From the NCBI RefSeq assembly GCF_040412425.1, contig NC_089743.1:84759971-84823970 (forward strand): a DNA stretch of 64,000 nucleotides, written 5' to 3'. This stretch comes from Macrobrachium rosenbergii. Lineage: Eukaryota; Arthropoda; Malacostraca; Decapoda; Palaemonidae. The position numbers were made by a program, and so were the translations under genes. Under the pieces are notes generated by a model. That model saw nothing but the letters and a program-made list of their open reading frames with translations, was not told the DNA's origin and ran no database searches. Below, one piece after another: positions 48,226 through 61,202 of the stretch (positions are counted from its first letter, which is position 1; every line of letters starts with the position of its first letter).

Positions 48226-48264
48226 ATTTCAGATACAGTTATGAAGAAACTAAAGCGGCCTAAA
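48226..48264 (+). ncRNA. Candidate 39-nt micro-exon
   Basis: A long pyrimidine tract ending tttctgcttttcag precedes it, and the donor ctaaa|gtaagag follows. The 39-nt interval is open in one frame only briefly. It fits the plus-strand transcription unit but is short, so confidence is low. Confidence 0.25.
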
Positions 48265-48630
48265 GTAAGAGCTGTTGGACATACGTTCCATATTTCACTA
48301 AGTTTTCATAATGTCTTAAAGTAGATTAAGTAGTACGTCCCATTTGAAGATTGATATTGAACATAGCTGTCATAGTGAACTACTAAAAAAATTTCCTATA
48401 CTCATTAGATTATGATTCATAGTTAGCTTACAGATGCGTTTTCAGTTAAAAAAAAGTTAATTTTTACTTGAACCTAAGAGAACGTAGTAGGCTACGTATT
48501 GAATTGCATGTTAACCGATAATTCACTATAAAGTTTGGAATTGAAAAGGACGTCCCTTCAAACGTTAGCATTCCTGGCTCTTGCATGGATTCTCTGTACA
48601 GAATGTCCTGGTAGGAAGATCTCTAGCATA

Positions 48631-48633
<3 letters not shown>

Positions 48634-48701
<68 letters not shown>
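48634..48701 (+). repeat. (TC)n microsatellite
   Basis: About 68 bp of pure TC. Confidence 0.97.
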
Positions 48702-48704
<3 letters not shown>

Positions 48705-49046
48705 CATACATCTCTGATGACGGTTTTTTAATGTGGGTTAAGGCTGGGCTGATCAGAGTCAGTTTCCTTGAATAGATTATAGATTTTTCATATGCTGCCA
48801 ATAGTTTTGTTAAATTTAATGTCATATAGCTTAAAGGTATATAGTCTAAACGTTACACTGTGTAGTAGATAATCAGTTGTTGTCGATCATTACGGTATAT
48901 TACGAACTGGTAATGTTATTTAGAGGGGTGTGCATTTTTACCATAGGCCATACTTTTATTTAGTCTAATATTGTTTGTTCTGTTGGTGTGCGTGCATGTG
49001 TGTGTATGTAGTATCGAAACTACTACTAGTAATGTTTTGGTCTATT

Positions 49047-49082
49047 AATAAAAGCTAAGTCTTAGAGGTGCTGTGTCTGTGT
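49047..49082 (+). terminator. Candidate polyadenylation site
   Basis: AATAAA at 49047-49052 is followed about 15 bases later by a GU-rich element (ggtgctgtgtctgtgt), the usual two-part signal. A genomic A-run occurs at 49136-49152. It would end the putative plus-strand transcript. Confidence 0.35.
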
Positions 49083-49249
49083 ACTTCGGGTCAGTTAACT
49101 TTGTGTTCATTTTTTATTAAATCATCATTGTGTACCAAAAAAAAAAAAAAAAGTATGAAAGTGTCGTTTTGCTCTTGAATTTTCGCGTTAAGCGAAACTT
49201 TCTGTTTCTCTCCTAAGGGTTCGTATTTGAGAACTTATTACACAGATGA

Positions 49250-49520
49250 AGCTAAAAGGATTCGGTGGTCCACGTAAGGTGAATGTGACCTCGGTCCGGG
49301 ATCTGGCTATCTGTTGCAGCTACACAGGTAGTCAGGGCAGTAATCTTGCCCGTCTCTTCTTTACCTGACTCAATCAAGTACGCGAATGGGACGAAACCGA
49401 GAGAAATCTGACACTTGTGGGATCTTGTTGCTTTGAGCGAGCGTCGAGGGTCTGGAGTCGCATTGTGCTGGAATTGCATATGGGACCACGATGCGGCTTC
49501 CCCTCTCCCCCACCTCTGGC
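49250..49520. other. GC-richer island
   Basis: About 270 bp with many CpG dinucleotides in AT-rich surroundings. Two overlapping minus-strand frames of 65-75 codons show no known motif. It may be a transposon fragment or a regulatory island; undecided. Confidence 0.3.
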
Positions 49521-52500
49521 TCGTTAACTAACAGTTTTTCTAAACTGGAATAAATAAATAATTCCAAAGTTCCTCCCCTACCTTTTTGATTGGTTACGTA
49601 TTAATGTGTCTCAAATTCGAGATAAATCATTTCATCCAATTTAGCTGTAAAATTGCTTTAACTTTCCCATGCTTAATTTCTCATCCCATTCAAGAATAAA
49701 TATAACCGGTTACCTCATTAAATTACTCTTTAAAGTGATAAATACTAATTTGAATTGTGTAACTTTAGCCTTTCAAAAGATCATGCTGTTCTTGGTGACT
49801 TTTGATTTACAATCGTTGCTGTTTGACTGTTTGTAAAATGTTGCAATAAAATAATTCAAAGAGAAGGACAAGAAAGCATTCAAGGGCCTGGTAACATTGT
49901 TTTGAATAACAAACAAACTGCTCTGTTAAGTCTCTAGTTACCAGGTGGGAAAGGAGGGCCTTTGGTGGGCTTTCTCTCTTTTCCTCCTTTTTCATTATTT
50001 TTTTATAGAAAACACTACTTAATCACTGAACCATGACGTACGTAACCTCAAACGCATTTCAGATGTTCAGGAAAACAAAGAAACTGTGTTTTCATTCAGT
50101 TCCCCCATGAATTTGGCTTACTGGAGGATGAAACCACCGTTTTCTATGACTGTCGCTGGGCGTGTTTGAGTTTTCGAATGGGTATAAAAAATTATAAATT
50201 TTGTCATTGACAGTGTGTAGCATATTTCAGCGTAAAAACATTAACTGTACTGAAATCTGTCTCATGTATGGTAATCAGTCTCTACAATAAAAGAATTTAA
50301 CGAATTTTCTGTTTACTTCAACCAGATACAGCCTAGATTTAAAGTCAAGTGCTTAACACAACTTGATTCAGCCAAGTGTCCACACAGAAGTACTTTAAGG
50401 CAATTAAGTTTGATTTTGAGGCTTTTTGGGGTAACTTTTAACTACTGGACAATACTTTCCATGACTTTGTCAAGAGAAACCGACTCAAAGACAACTGGAT
50501 CCGAGAAGTTGAGAGTTTTCAACAATAATTACTGGGGCAGTTCAGCCATTTGACTGTACTTACAAATATTTCTAAAGCACACGTGGTGTTACTGCTGTCA
50601 TTCCATCAGTGGGAGGTGAACGAGTTCTGGCAAATGGGAAAGGAAAGACAGTCTAAATAAAGACCTGATTTGAGTTTCAAAAGCGAGGTTTAGTTCACGA
50701 GCTCTTTGGCCCTTTATGGTGGGAACACTGGTATTTGCCGGTGCTATTTAGGGGAGGAGGGAGCGTGGGGGAGAATATCGGGCATATTAACGTTGTGTAA
50801 GGAGACTGCTCTTGTTATCGGGTTTTAATTTTTAGTTTCTCGTATTTATATTCGTGTACCTTGAGATGAGATAATAAAATGGCTACATTCCGTTGTATTT
50901 TATTTCAGTTAGCTTAGCTCCATAAATGATTTGAGTCAATGTCATACATTTTTTGTTGTCCTAGAATACAAGCTATAGTTACATATATGCTGATTTGAAT
51001 ACAGCTACCAAACAATTTTGATAATTAAAATGTAAATTGCAAATTCACAGTAAGCAAACTTCTGGATAAGTACGTAAAACATTGCTATACAGCAAACTTA
51101 TAGGAATACAAATTCACAGTTCTTCGAAAGACTGAAAATTGTATTGATTTATCCTTCTGGTTCGAGGCCAAGAGGAAAAGAAATTCCACTGAATTTCCAA
51201 AGTACGTACTATTAGAAAACGAAAAAGTTTGGCGTTCACTTATAGTATCTATCTAACCGGAAGTCTAGCTTACGGCACATTTGTTTGAAGAGTGCGGTTT
51301 TTCTTAAACTTGACGGATACAAATACTTGGAACATTTACCAACACGGACTTGGATATAAAAAAGTTGTATACATAAACTGCCTTGGAACAAGCTCTTGAA
51401 TGATACTTGTGACCCGGAATGTACTACGTTACCGTGATCAGCTATCTCAGCTCCATGCAATAGTTAGTTTCGTAGCTTACTACACGTTACTTTTAATTAC
51501 TTTAAAGGGCCTGGTGTATCATTCTAGCGTCTGTTCTAAACATTTGGACCTTTCAAGTTTTACAGTGTCTTCCTTTGCATGGTCCAGTGATTCATGACAA
51601 TAGCAAATTCTCCAAAATGCATTTGACTGACATATGGGTCTTTAAAAATATTACCTATTAGCAAATTTAAAATAACCTTAGAATGACCAACCGAATATGG
51701 TAAGAAACTTAAGCGACAGTTTGTTAAGATCTGCCTAATAGCTTTCTCTCAAAGCTTAATTTAAAAATTACGTATTCAAAGCCCATTTAATAGAGACAGA
51801 CCTTTTTCATAACAGATTCTAGCTTATTTTCTTTCAAGAATTAGCATCTTAGTTCTAGCAGGCAAAGTCTGTAAAACAGACTCAGTCACTGATTAAATCT
51901 AATTATCTTCCTGACCATCAGAAAAAAAAAATATACCTCAGAGAATTTTAGTCCTTACCTCATACCATAAACACAAACCCTCTTTGAATTACTGTAACTT
52001 GCAAAAGTTCAAAATTCCTTAATTGAATCTTGCATTTTGAAGTTTTTAAAATTTTATTTGATCCAAGCTTTACTTAAACATTTAAGTCATTCTCTTTCAC
52101 AATTAAAACTACTTTAATTTAAGTTTCAAAAATTTGTTCCTTCTTAAGATTCCCTAAATATTTCGTAAACACACCACTACCACTTCGGTAGGCCATTTCC
52201 TTCAAAGGCATTTAAACATTCCATCTATTTTTTTCAAATTATGCTCAAATTTAAACTTCTAGCTACTTTTCCTACCTAAATTAATCCTTTTTAAAAAACT
52301 ATTCCTTAAGAATTTTGTCATATTCTTCCATGGGAACTTTCCTTAATCATAAACTAACTTTCTTGGTGGCAATGCCACTGTATTAATCCTTCCTGGGCTT
52401 TTACGCTTTTCTCTTTAATGTTTATTCTTCTTGGCAAACAGCACAAATAACTGACGAGGGGAAAAAGTTCTGTATATAATTTCCATAAAATTAACCCATA

Positions 52501-52835
52501 GGCAGCTTAAAAACAGCATTTGATATCAAACTACTATACTTCATCAGTTTCATCATTCTAAAGCTATAAAACAGAAGTTTACAACAAAAGCGGCCACAAG
52601 GGTCCAACTGATAATTACTTGAAACAAGGCTCTGGCTTGTTTGCGATGTGTTTCAGAGTGTACAGCTGTTAATTTGGCTTGAATTTACATTGAATACCTA
52701 TTAGATACTGATATTTGGTAATGGGAACCTTTGAAACCAACTCTTAAACACCTTGGATAAGAATGGACACGGAATTGTCTGGGGCTTTATTTTAAACTTT
52801 AAAAAAATATATTACATTGGGTATTAGATCAAGAA

Positions 52836-52838
<3 letters not shown>
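49521..52838. other. Noncoding sequence spanning the composition switch
   Basis: Further AATAAA motifs on the plus strand occur at about 50656 and 50871. The plus strand changes from T/G-rich to A/C-rich at around 51 kb. No gene or repeat is recognised. Confidence 0.4.

Positions 52839-52902
<64 letters not shown>
52839..52902 (+). repeat. (GA)n microsatellite
   Basis: About 64 bp of pure GA. Confidence 0.97.
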
Positions 52903-52904
<2 letters not shown>

Positions 52905-54980
52905 CTGATTTTTTAATACTCAATAGTTCCAAACTTCAACACGTCGTTCCTGTCAGATGATAGCACAGGCTAACATACCCTATTACTGTCTCACAACGTT
53001 ATGTCAAGGCATTAAGACTTTAGATATTCTAATGGGATAATGTAACAGTACTGACTTTGGCAAACATTTGGGCACAGTTAAAAGTTTTCATTATTAAACG
53101 GAGATTTCTTTTAAGATTCTTTATCATTATTAAAATAGTTTAACCAGACCACTGAGCTGACCATCAGCTCTTATAGGCTGGCCATTAAGATTCTTTAAAA
53201 AGTATCTGTGCAAAGTATACATTGATAATGTGAAATTTCTCCAAACACGCGTTGACATCGCGCGCTCAGTACCAATTCGCAAATCAATATGATAAGTTAT
53301 CGACGAATAATTCTGACCTTTCCTAAAGGGTTGTTACTGTAAATTCTTCGAGTGCAAATTTGTGCATCATAATTTTCCAGGTTACTGGGACTTTTAAATA
53401 CAAACGACGAAATCGGGGTTTATCACAACGTTTCTCCAGACGTTCGTCCTAGCGAACTTCAAGCTATCAAACAGCATTTATGTAAGAGGGGACTGAATAG
53501 AATAACAGCAAGCATTCTGTCTGACAGCTACGGCACTAGCCCGGTTCATCTAAACGCAAACGTTAAAACGGATTTAGGCAGATGAATCATATATTGCCAC
53601 TGCAACTTTTACGTCCGGTGCCAAATAATGAACAATGGAAGCGGTATTCTACGAATGTCTTTTTTTAAAGTTTAGTACAAAATGCAAACAGATGCTATGA
53701 ATTAGACTTGAAAGGAAACACTATGGGTATAGAAACAAGCTGTAAATAGATTATGATTTTAAGGGGGAAAACTAATGGTGTAGCAACAAGTCGTAAACAT
53801 AATGAACAATTGAGCATTAGACTACAAACTGAACACAAAAAAGGATTTAAAAGTTGGTGGGTAGAGTAAAGGATTTAACCTGACAGTCACACGTAAAAGT
53901 AACTTTTTAACAGTAGCATACACACTTCTACAAAAAAGGGATACTTAACAAATCTTGAGGAAAGAGGCTCTTGTCTTTAAACTCTCTAAATAGCTATTAA
54001 AGTGAAGATAATCTCATAAGGCGTTAGTTTCGTCACTTTACAAAGAAAAGAATACCTGAAGTAATTCCCCGTCTCATTTATCTGGTATGTAATTACACGA
54101 AATATTTTTATTGATTCATACCACGTTTTCATACTTACTGTATTATGTTAAAGGTGTATTACAAGCTTTCTTATTCCACTAAAAGAAAGCATGGGTAAAT
54201 TCAGTCAATCTAGCTTTAAATGATAATCTGGAGGTACCACAATTGGATTTACCCATAAAGCATTTTCAAGTATCTGAAATTATAATAAAATCAGCTTTAT
54301 CTTGGGCTAACTAAGTAGGAACCCGAATCTTATCTTTTAAAAATGTCGAAAATGATTGCACTTAAAACTGTTAAACATTACTGAGAACTTTAATTTCAGT
54401 TTTCGACTAACAGCTGAAACTAACCCTTCAAAAATCTGGTTACTTCCTCACTGCAAAAATATTTTTTTTACTATCAACACTCTTACCAACTTCATTCAAT
54501 ATAGTAGTACTTAGCATACATAAACCTACATCAAGATGATGACATATTTGGTATTCATGATATTTGTTACGAATTAGAGGCACAAATAAAAATGTTCTCC
54601 TTTGAACAATTCGTGCTATATTTCCAAGTAGCTCAGATTATCTGCAGCAGATTTTCCACCAAACTTTATACGGAATTCTTCGAGGCATTTAATTCAAGAC
54701 TCTTCAATGCAAGTTTCCAGATTTTCGTATTTATGTTGCAGATGATTTTCATGTGCTGGGACCAGAATGTTGATCAGTTTCTTCGCTGCTGCAATTTGCT
54801 CAGACCTGTGAAAAGGAATTTATTAATCCAACTTACATATTAAAATATTTGCAAAAGTAACTGCTCACTTTCCTTAATGTAATACCAAAATAGTTTCTAT
54901 CAACACTAAAGCAGGTAAGATTGCCTATGTCTGTGTAGCATTAATAAAATTAATGGCTAACTTTTCCAGTTCGTGAGCAT
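52903..54980. other. AT-rich sequence, no gene recognised
   Basis: An 83-codon plus frame at 54592-54843 lies antisense to the minus-oriented acceptor noted above and has no domain. Confidence 0.35.
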
Positions 54981-54984
54981 CATG

Positions 54985-56990
54985 AATGATGAAGTCTCAT
55001 CAAAACCAAACTTTACCATCTTATACATTTATCCTATTATGCTAACCAAACTCGGTTAACCAACTAACCCATCCTACACAAACCAATTGAATAATATGCT
55101 CCATTCTGTTGCACCAACACTTCCTACCTTGTTCCACTAACTTACTAGCATTAAATCAGCGAGTTACTAGTGCCTAACCTGGCCTTTTTAATCCATTAAT
55201 GTTATTCCAGTAAATAGCGTACCTTAATTTAATCCAACATGCCAAACCCGTGTTAATCAATTGATTACCACAAACTTCAGTAAATCACTAATACTGCATT
55301 ATTCCACTGACTGACCGTCCTAACCTTAATCCATTAACCAACCTATCTGAGCACACTGAATAACACACGGTCTTTAAATCAAGTAACCTAAACTGCCTTA
55401 CTCCAGCTAATAAGCTGTACTATTCTATACGATTTTAATCTAAAATACACTAGCATACCATAACTAAATGACTGAACTATCTCGACCCAGTGATAAACCT
55501 ATCCAACCTTAATCCTTTCACTAACCTGTGATATGGAAAGCCATTGGATAACCTATCCTACCTAAGCCATTGATTAATCTTCCCGATTTTCGAGTACTGT
55601 TTACAAAATGTCTTGAACAAATGAAAGGAAGTTGTAGCCTTCAAACTTTTCCAAATGATAGGCCAATTAATAGGGCAACCTAGGTAACAATGAAATCATT
55701 TCATGAAAAGTATATGCAAAATCAGTAAAAATATTAGATAAATCAAGTAAACGGCCCACAAACATGCAGAACTATTGACAAGGCAAATTCGGTTCTACTC
55801 TGAATTCGATGCAATTCTCCAAGTGTCAAGTTAAAGTTTGTGTGTAGTCTATAATAAGTAGCCTTCAATATTTAAAGTCAAATTATTTTTTCAAGTGCAT
55901 CATAATGAGTCGAGATTATTTTACAGATTATAATCATTACCAAACAGAGCAAGATTAATTGAACTTTAAATGTATATTTCAATGTCCTTAAAACACAAAA
56001 GTTTACTTCATTGACTGACCAGCCTTACCTTAATATACAGTACATACTACCAAATTCTACCTTAATCCACTAACAAATTCTACCTGGGAACCTTTGATAT
56101 ACCAAATCCTATATGAGGCCATTCACAAACCAAACCAAAAACCTGGGATAAGCTACTGACCAACTAAAGTCTAGCTCAGTCCATTAAATAAAACTATTAA
56201 TCCATTGATGAACCAAACCCAAATGTAATCCACTGACAAACCAAATCTTATCTTACCCAGTAAAGAAACCAAACCCTTCCTTAGATCACTGATACCCTAA
56301 ATCCATACCCTAGTCCATCAACCAATCAACCCCTACCTAAATCCTCAATGAACCAAACCCTAACTTTATCAGTGATTTATATCCTACTTTAATCCTTCAG
56401 TGAATTAAATCCTGCCTTAGTCCATCGAACCAAAACCTTATTCCGATTAGCCAAACCTTACCTTAATTCGAAAATACGAAGCCCTACCTTAAAAAACCAT
56501 CAACAAACCAAAATACCTTCAACGTTCCAGCTATTATTATAGTTGGAGATGAACGTGGCCTTAATATACACAGAGTACAATATCCTGATACAGTGAAGAG
56601 TTAAACATTCCGTTTCATATTTCATGACTTGACACAGACCATCTTGAGTAAGACTCAATGCACATCTAAGACATGATTCTTAACGTAAAACGAATATTAT
56701 AGATTTATTACTTGCATGAGTTTACTGTACCTTTCAATTACATGGTAGCTTTCATCTACTGACTAGCCATTACTACTGTAGCTATTGACCAGCCAATGCT
56801 ACCGTGATCAACTGATGAGCCAGTGCTACACTATCAATAGCTAACTATTGCCACTTTAATCCACTGATTAACCTACTTCAAATTCATTACTATGAATTTT
56901 ACATTAATACATCGAACACAATCCTATCTTGATCCACTGACTAGCTTTCTCATTATACAACTAATGATTTGCCACAATCTAATAAAGAAT
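54985..56990. repeat. Very degenerate ~30-bp minisatellite, ~2 kb
   Basis: Variants of a unit near ccttaatccactgactaacc followed by aaaccctac recur dozens of times, for example near 55310-55350, 55480-55580, 56030-56100, 56190-56480 and 56810-56960. Spacing is about 25-35 bp and no two copies are identical. The plus strand is extremely poor in G here. Interruptions without the motif occur at 55590-55980 and 56520-56740. Confidence 0.7.
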
Positions 56991-56999
56991 GGCAAATGG

Positions 57000-59900
57000 A
57001 CCTCGGTTACACAAGAATGGGACTATACCAACAAAAATGAATTAACCTAACTTTCTGGTTGAAGGATAATTTTAAAACATTAACTTAGATTACAATCTCA
57101 ATTTTTTTTTTTTAAACTGATACTGTTCTGTAACAAGTTACAGTGTCTGATCTACTTTTGGTCTTAACAAGAGCCCATATTCATGATTTAACTTTCCTAG
57201 TCCACTTAACCTCGAAAAACAAGTTATCCAACGCCTCTTACCTAAGAGTGTTCCGGTTAAAGTCAATGGCTTCTTGTACTTTTTCCTTGCAAGACGAGAA
57301 GGAAGCACAATTATATGGGTCTTAATTTCCTCAAGATACTAATCGAAACCCCACCTGTAAAAGATCAATAAAATTAGAATTCAGAATACCAATTATACTG
57401 GCAATTGTTTGTACAGTTATTGTTAGCATAATGTTGTTATAATGAGCATCATCTTGATCCTCATTAGTACTACTGCGACACCGGAACCCAATTTCATGGG
57501 GCCAGCTGGTATTCATAAAATATGTTGGTAGAATATATTTGATCCTCATTAGCATATGATCAGACCATTTCATGGATTTTATAGTATATATATATACGAA
57601 AAAATTTGTCGTATCATAGTATATATTTTCTTCGGCATACCATTCAGTATTTAAGTAGAAAAATTAAATGGACAGCAGTCGCCTGTTCTATCAGGAAATA
57701 TCTCATCCAATATTATCATTAAGTTTATTTAATATAATATAATCTATTTTTCCATTTTTTATTTCTCATTTATGTTATCTAAATCTTCATTATTTTGTCA
57801 TTTTTCATGAGTGGGGCACGTGCCCAGGTGCCACCCCCGGATCCGCTAGTGCTCATTAGATAGACATAGTATATCAAAGGATTTCTCAAATGGCAAGCAA
57901 TGGCTCAACTGCTTGTCTCGGTGAAATTCTGCAAAGTTTCAGAACGCCCAAACCAGTAGTTTTAGTACAATGATTTACAGAAAGGTGACGGAAATCATTG
58001 TAAATACTAAAAATCATACTGATCAAACCTAATTACATTAGTCATTGTGTAGTAATAAAAATAAGAGCCTTGTCAAATATCCTGTAGTACCTTTAATTTA
58101 ATTACTCTGGTTATGACTAATTTCCCTCTAACTCGGAATAAACAGCGCTAATAGCTGAATAATTGTCTTGCAGCGTTATTTTATTCATAGAGATTTAGGT
58201 GCACCTTATTATTATGCAAGGTATATAAATCTTTGAAGGATTATTTGACATTTCCAGCATGTCCCGGACCTTTGGCGATATCCCGGATGCCTCTAGCAAA
58301 ACATAAGGTGGAAAGATCCCAGGCATGGAATTATAACTCAAGCGCCATATACCTTGCTTCTCATGTCTGACAATGACAATTCGAAACTATAAAAAAACTT
58401 ACTAGCTATGCCAGGACATATTCGGCCTCTTCCCAGTTTTCAGTACCCGTGACACTGACGTGTACTTTATATACTAAAACTGTGTAATAGAATTAACCAG
58501 GTAAATAAAAAAAACCAGCCTTACTAAGTCAAATATTTTTAGTGTCAATCAGGCGGCCTTGTAATCCCTTAACACTGATTCCTTTGGGGGTGCAACGTCC
58601 AGTATGTGGGTTTTCAATTATCACATTTGTGCGAACCTTTTAGAGAAAAACATACTGATTCACTGCAAATTCTCAAGATTTTTTTAACAGTCCTTTCGCA
58701 CGATGCCATCAATTTATCACTCGCCCAAGACGAAATAAATTGTCTTTTTTGCTCTTAAGTGTTACTTCTAAATGCAGTATAATAAGTTATTTCAATTCTC
58801 AAATTTCCGTGGGGGATGCTTAGTTAACCCGGTACCTAACCCCAATGCCTAAAAGTAATGCATCACAATAGGAAACCTAATATTTCTGGAGATTAAAGAT
58901 AATCATGGTGAAATAACACGGGGTATTCTCTTAAACTACCTGAGGTCAGTGTCTTACTAAAGGGACTTCGTCTGGTCCTGGATCCACAAGGAGCAAGTAC
59001 ACAAAATATCGAGTGTCTGTGATTAGATGTTAAAAAGTTACGTCTTCTGCGGTGGAGTAAAGAAACTTTGTCAACACTACTTCATATCTTCCTCCACCAT
59101 GTAATTTTATTTGATCATAACTACCTCACCTTGAAAAACTGTCAGTGGTTATCACGAACATGTGAATCATACGCAACTATTCAAGAGGGCGGGTAAAATT
59201 CGTAAGAGCTGTAAGTTTTTCTTTTACTTCTCACCTTGATGTTGCCCTGTCGTTATCTTTATTTGCAATTTTTTTTAAAGCGGTTACCTCTTAACAAACC
59301 TAACATACAGGTAGCAATTCTGGGGAACAGCGTATTTTTGTGTGTGGGGTGTTGGGGTGGGAAGATGCAAAAACCTGGATGCGCCCTAACCTATGGCTCT
59401 TAGCCTTCTGACAAGGGCTGGAGCGAAGGTACTTTACCTCCACCTAGAACCCGCTCTTAAAACCTTATCTGACCTTGATTGCCACTAACCACAGTGACAT
59501 AAGGACACGTCTTTCCTTATAACCTGATGTGGCACATGCCACCTGCTCGGGAGGGAAGGGGTCCAGCTACACAGGCCTTGGAATATTACTAACGTTTATA
59601 AAAGAAAAAAAAAAAATGTTACATGCGTACGTACTAACCTTTCCTTCCATGGCTTGACGTAGGATGCCAAATCTTACCAGGCTGAAAGCCCTCTACCCAA
59701 TACCAGGGTAAAAAGTGTGGCAGTGCTACTTGAAGTGATTCATCACAAGCCTTTTTTTAAACTCGTTGTGAGCCACTCTGAACACGGGCTCGATATCGCC
59801 AAACACCCAGTAAAATCCATAGTTCCTCGTCCACTGAGTACCTCTCAAAGTTTAGCCCAAAAGGAAATACAGTACAGTATGTACTGTAACAACTTAGTAA

Positions 59901-60560
59901 AAAACGAAATTGCTGAATATAACCTTTAAGTAGTGCTGGACTAATTAAAACCATAAGCAACGGAAAAAAAAATAAGAAAAGCTAACAATGTTTTCCAGTC
60001 AATTCTGGGGCTCAAAATTGTCTAACTTTCGTAATTTAGAAGTACGAAATCTAAAAAGTTTTTCTCCATCTTGTACCTTCAGTGGGCCGTGTAGTAGTAT
60101 ATTAAAAGTTCCTAATGTAGCAGTAACGCCGAGGAAAGTTTTCAAGTGAAATTTTTACTTGAATAACAGAACGTTTCCATATGAAATTTTAACAAATTAC
60201 CGTTAGGTTTCCATACGGAAGTTAAACTTAAATAACCGAATTAACCCCAAACATAGGATGTCCAAGTTAAACGGAAGAAGTTGAAAACTTAAGCCAAAGT
60301 TTTCCCTAACAGTTACCAACGGGGGCTTTATTACTGATAAGGCATAATTACAATGCCTAGAGACTACAGGATATTAATCCATTAATAAAGCCTTAAAAAT
60401 TCCCCAGTATAATGAAAATTTCATAGGACAAGACTCATCTAATCACGCTTGTCTACTCATCCGCAGCCTCGGAAAATCAGTCAATTTTTGCTTGAATTCT
60501 ACACTTGAGACACTTCGACTTTTAAGAGATAAATATGAAGCCTACAAACATTAGCATATT
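57000..60560. other. Noncoding stretch with transposon scraps
   Basis: Near 57815-57850, gtgcccaggtgccacccccg resembles a common transposon-associated string. A short hairpin (atacgaaaaaatttgtcgtat) sits at 57594-57614. A GC-richer patch at 59330-59720 contains a poly(A) tract at 59608-59620, suggesting a retrotransposed fragment. No gene is supported. Confidence 0.35.
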
Positions 60561-61023
60561 TAATTTACCTGCAAGATACCCAAGATTTTCCGTTCCTTTC
60601 CTTTTAATGCACAACTCTATTGCTGTTTACGGTTCTTCTTTTTTTCTCTGCTCCAAATCCCCCGAAGGATCTCTGAAAACCTCGCAAACTCAGCTGGTCA
60701 TATCAACATTGAGACTCATCCGGCGTACTTCATCTATAGTCAAATCTACTCTATCATAACACTCAGAGAATAAGAAAGTCTTCCATTTCTTTTTGAGAGA
60801 ACTAATATTTTCAGTTGTCCTTCCTTATTCCAAGTGGGAACTTATTATACAGTCTTTGAATGCAACACCGGTTTCAGTAAGTAGTCTAGTTGTCAAGAAA
60901 ATCTGTTTCACGAGACAGCAACAGAAAACTGAAGTGCTTGCTACACTGACATGAAAGACCAAACTGCCAAGCACCATACTGATTTTCAAAGTCCTTTTTC
61001 AGTAATGTCTCTCTACTAGTTTC

Positions 61024-61092
61024 TAGCCAATCACAAGCGTCCAAGTCATTCTCTAGTAACGAAGACCGTGAGAACGGTTCCTGATTGGCTAC
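61024..61092. promoter_or_regulatory. Pair of CCAAT boxes in opposite orientation
   Basis: ctagccaatcac at about 61024 and ctgattggctac at about 61081 are extended CCAAT-box (NF-Y) matches facing each other, about 55 bp apart. They lie at the upstream edge of the putative minus-strand transcription unit. An 84-codon minus frame crossing them (61140-60886) has no known domain. Confidence 0.4.
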
Positions 61093-61178
61093 GGACAAAG
61101 TAGGGACTTCAGCGAGTATTACTACTTGGCCGGCGGTCATTACCTCAGGAAAACTAACTCGTTGAGTAATTATGACCA

Positions 61179-61202
61179 GAGAGAGAGAGAGAGAGAGAGA
61201 GA
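61179..61202 (+). repeat. Short (GA)n microsatellite
   Basis: About 24 bp of GA. Confidence 0.9.

Larger units (their letters stand above)
33707..49070 (+). other. Putative long plus-strand transcription unit, mostly intronic
   Basis: The plus strand of this 15-kb stretch is visibly enriched in T over A and G over C, and its three long microsatellites are all (TC)n. Plus-oriented splice-site pairs occur at 38754-38925 and 48226-48264, and isolated strong acceptors at 39814 and 41474. A candidate poly(A) site lies at 49047-49082. No long open frame is present. The picture fits a spliced long noncoding RNA or the introns of a gene whose coding exons lie elsewhere. Transcription itself is inference. 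Confidence 0.35.
51500..61000 (-). other. Putative long minus-strand transcription unit, mostly intronic
   Basis: The plus strand here is A- and C-rich, meaning the minus strand is T- and G-rich, the mirror of 33.7-49 kb. Microsatellites are (GA)n on the plus strand, i.e. (TC)n in the presumed sense direction. Splice-like intervals in minus orientation occur at 60569-60761, at 57242-57354 (acceptor gatcttttacag, donor gtaagagg) and with an acceptor (ccttttcacag) before 54805. The reading frames in them carry about as many stops as chance predicts, so they are not coding. Confidence 0.3.

Noticed and set aside
54592..54805. Possible minus-strand exon starting SEQIAAAKKLINILVPAHEN
   Set aside because: Looks protein-like but is interrupted by two stops in about 70 codons, matches no family I know, and has no clear donor.
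60569..60761. Possible coding exon on the minus strand (YDRVDLTIDEVRRMSLNVDM)
   Set aside because: Two stops occur in 64 codons, close to the number expected by chance, so it is kept only as a possible noncoding exon.
60886..61140. 84-codon minus-strand frame starting MTAGQVVILAEVPTLSVANQ
   Set aside because: No domain; frames of this length are expected by chance in 64 kb, and the region fits better as a promoter.
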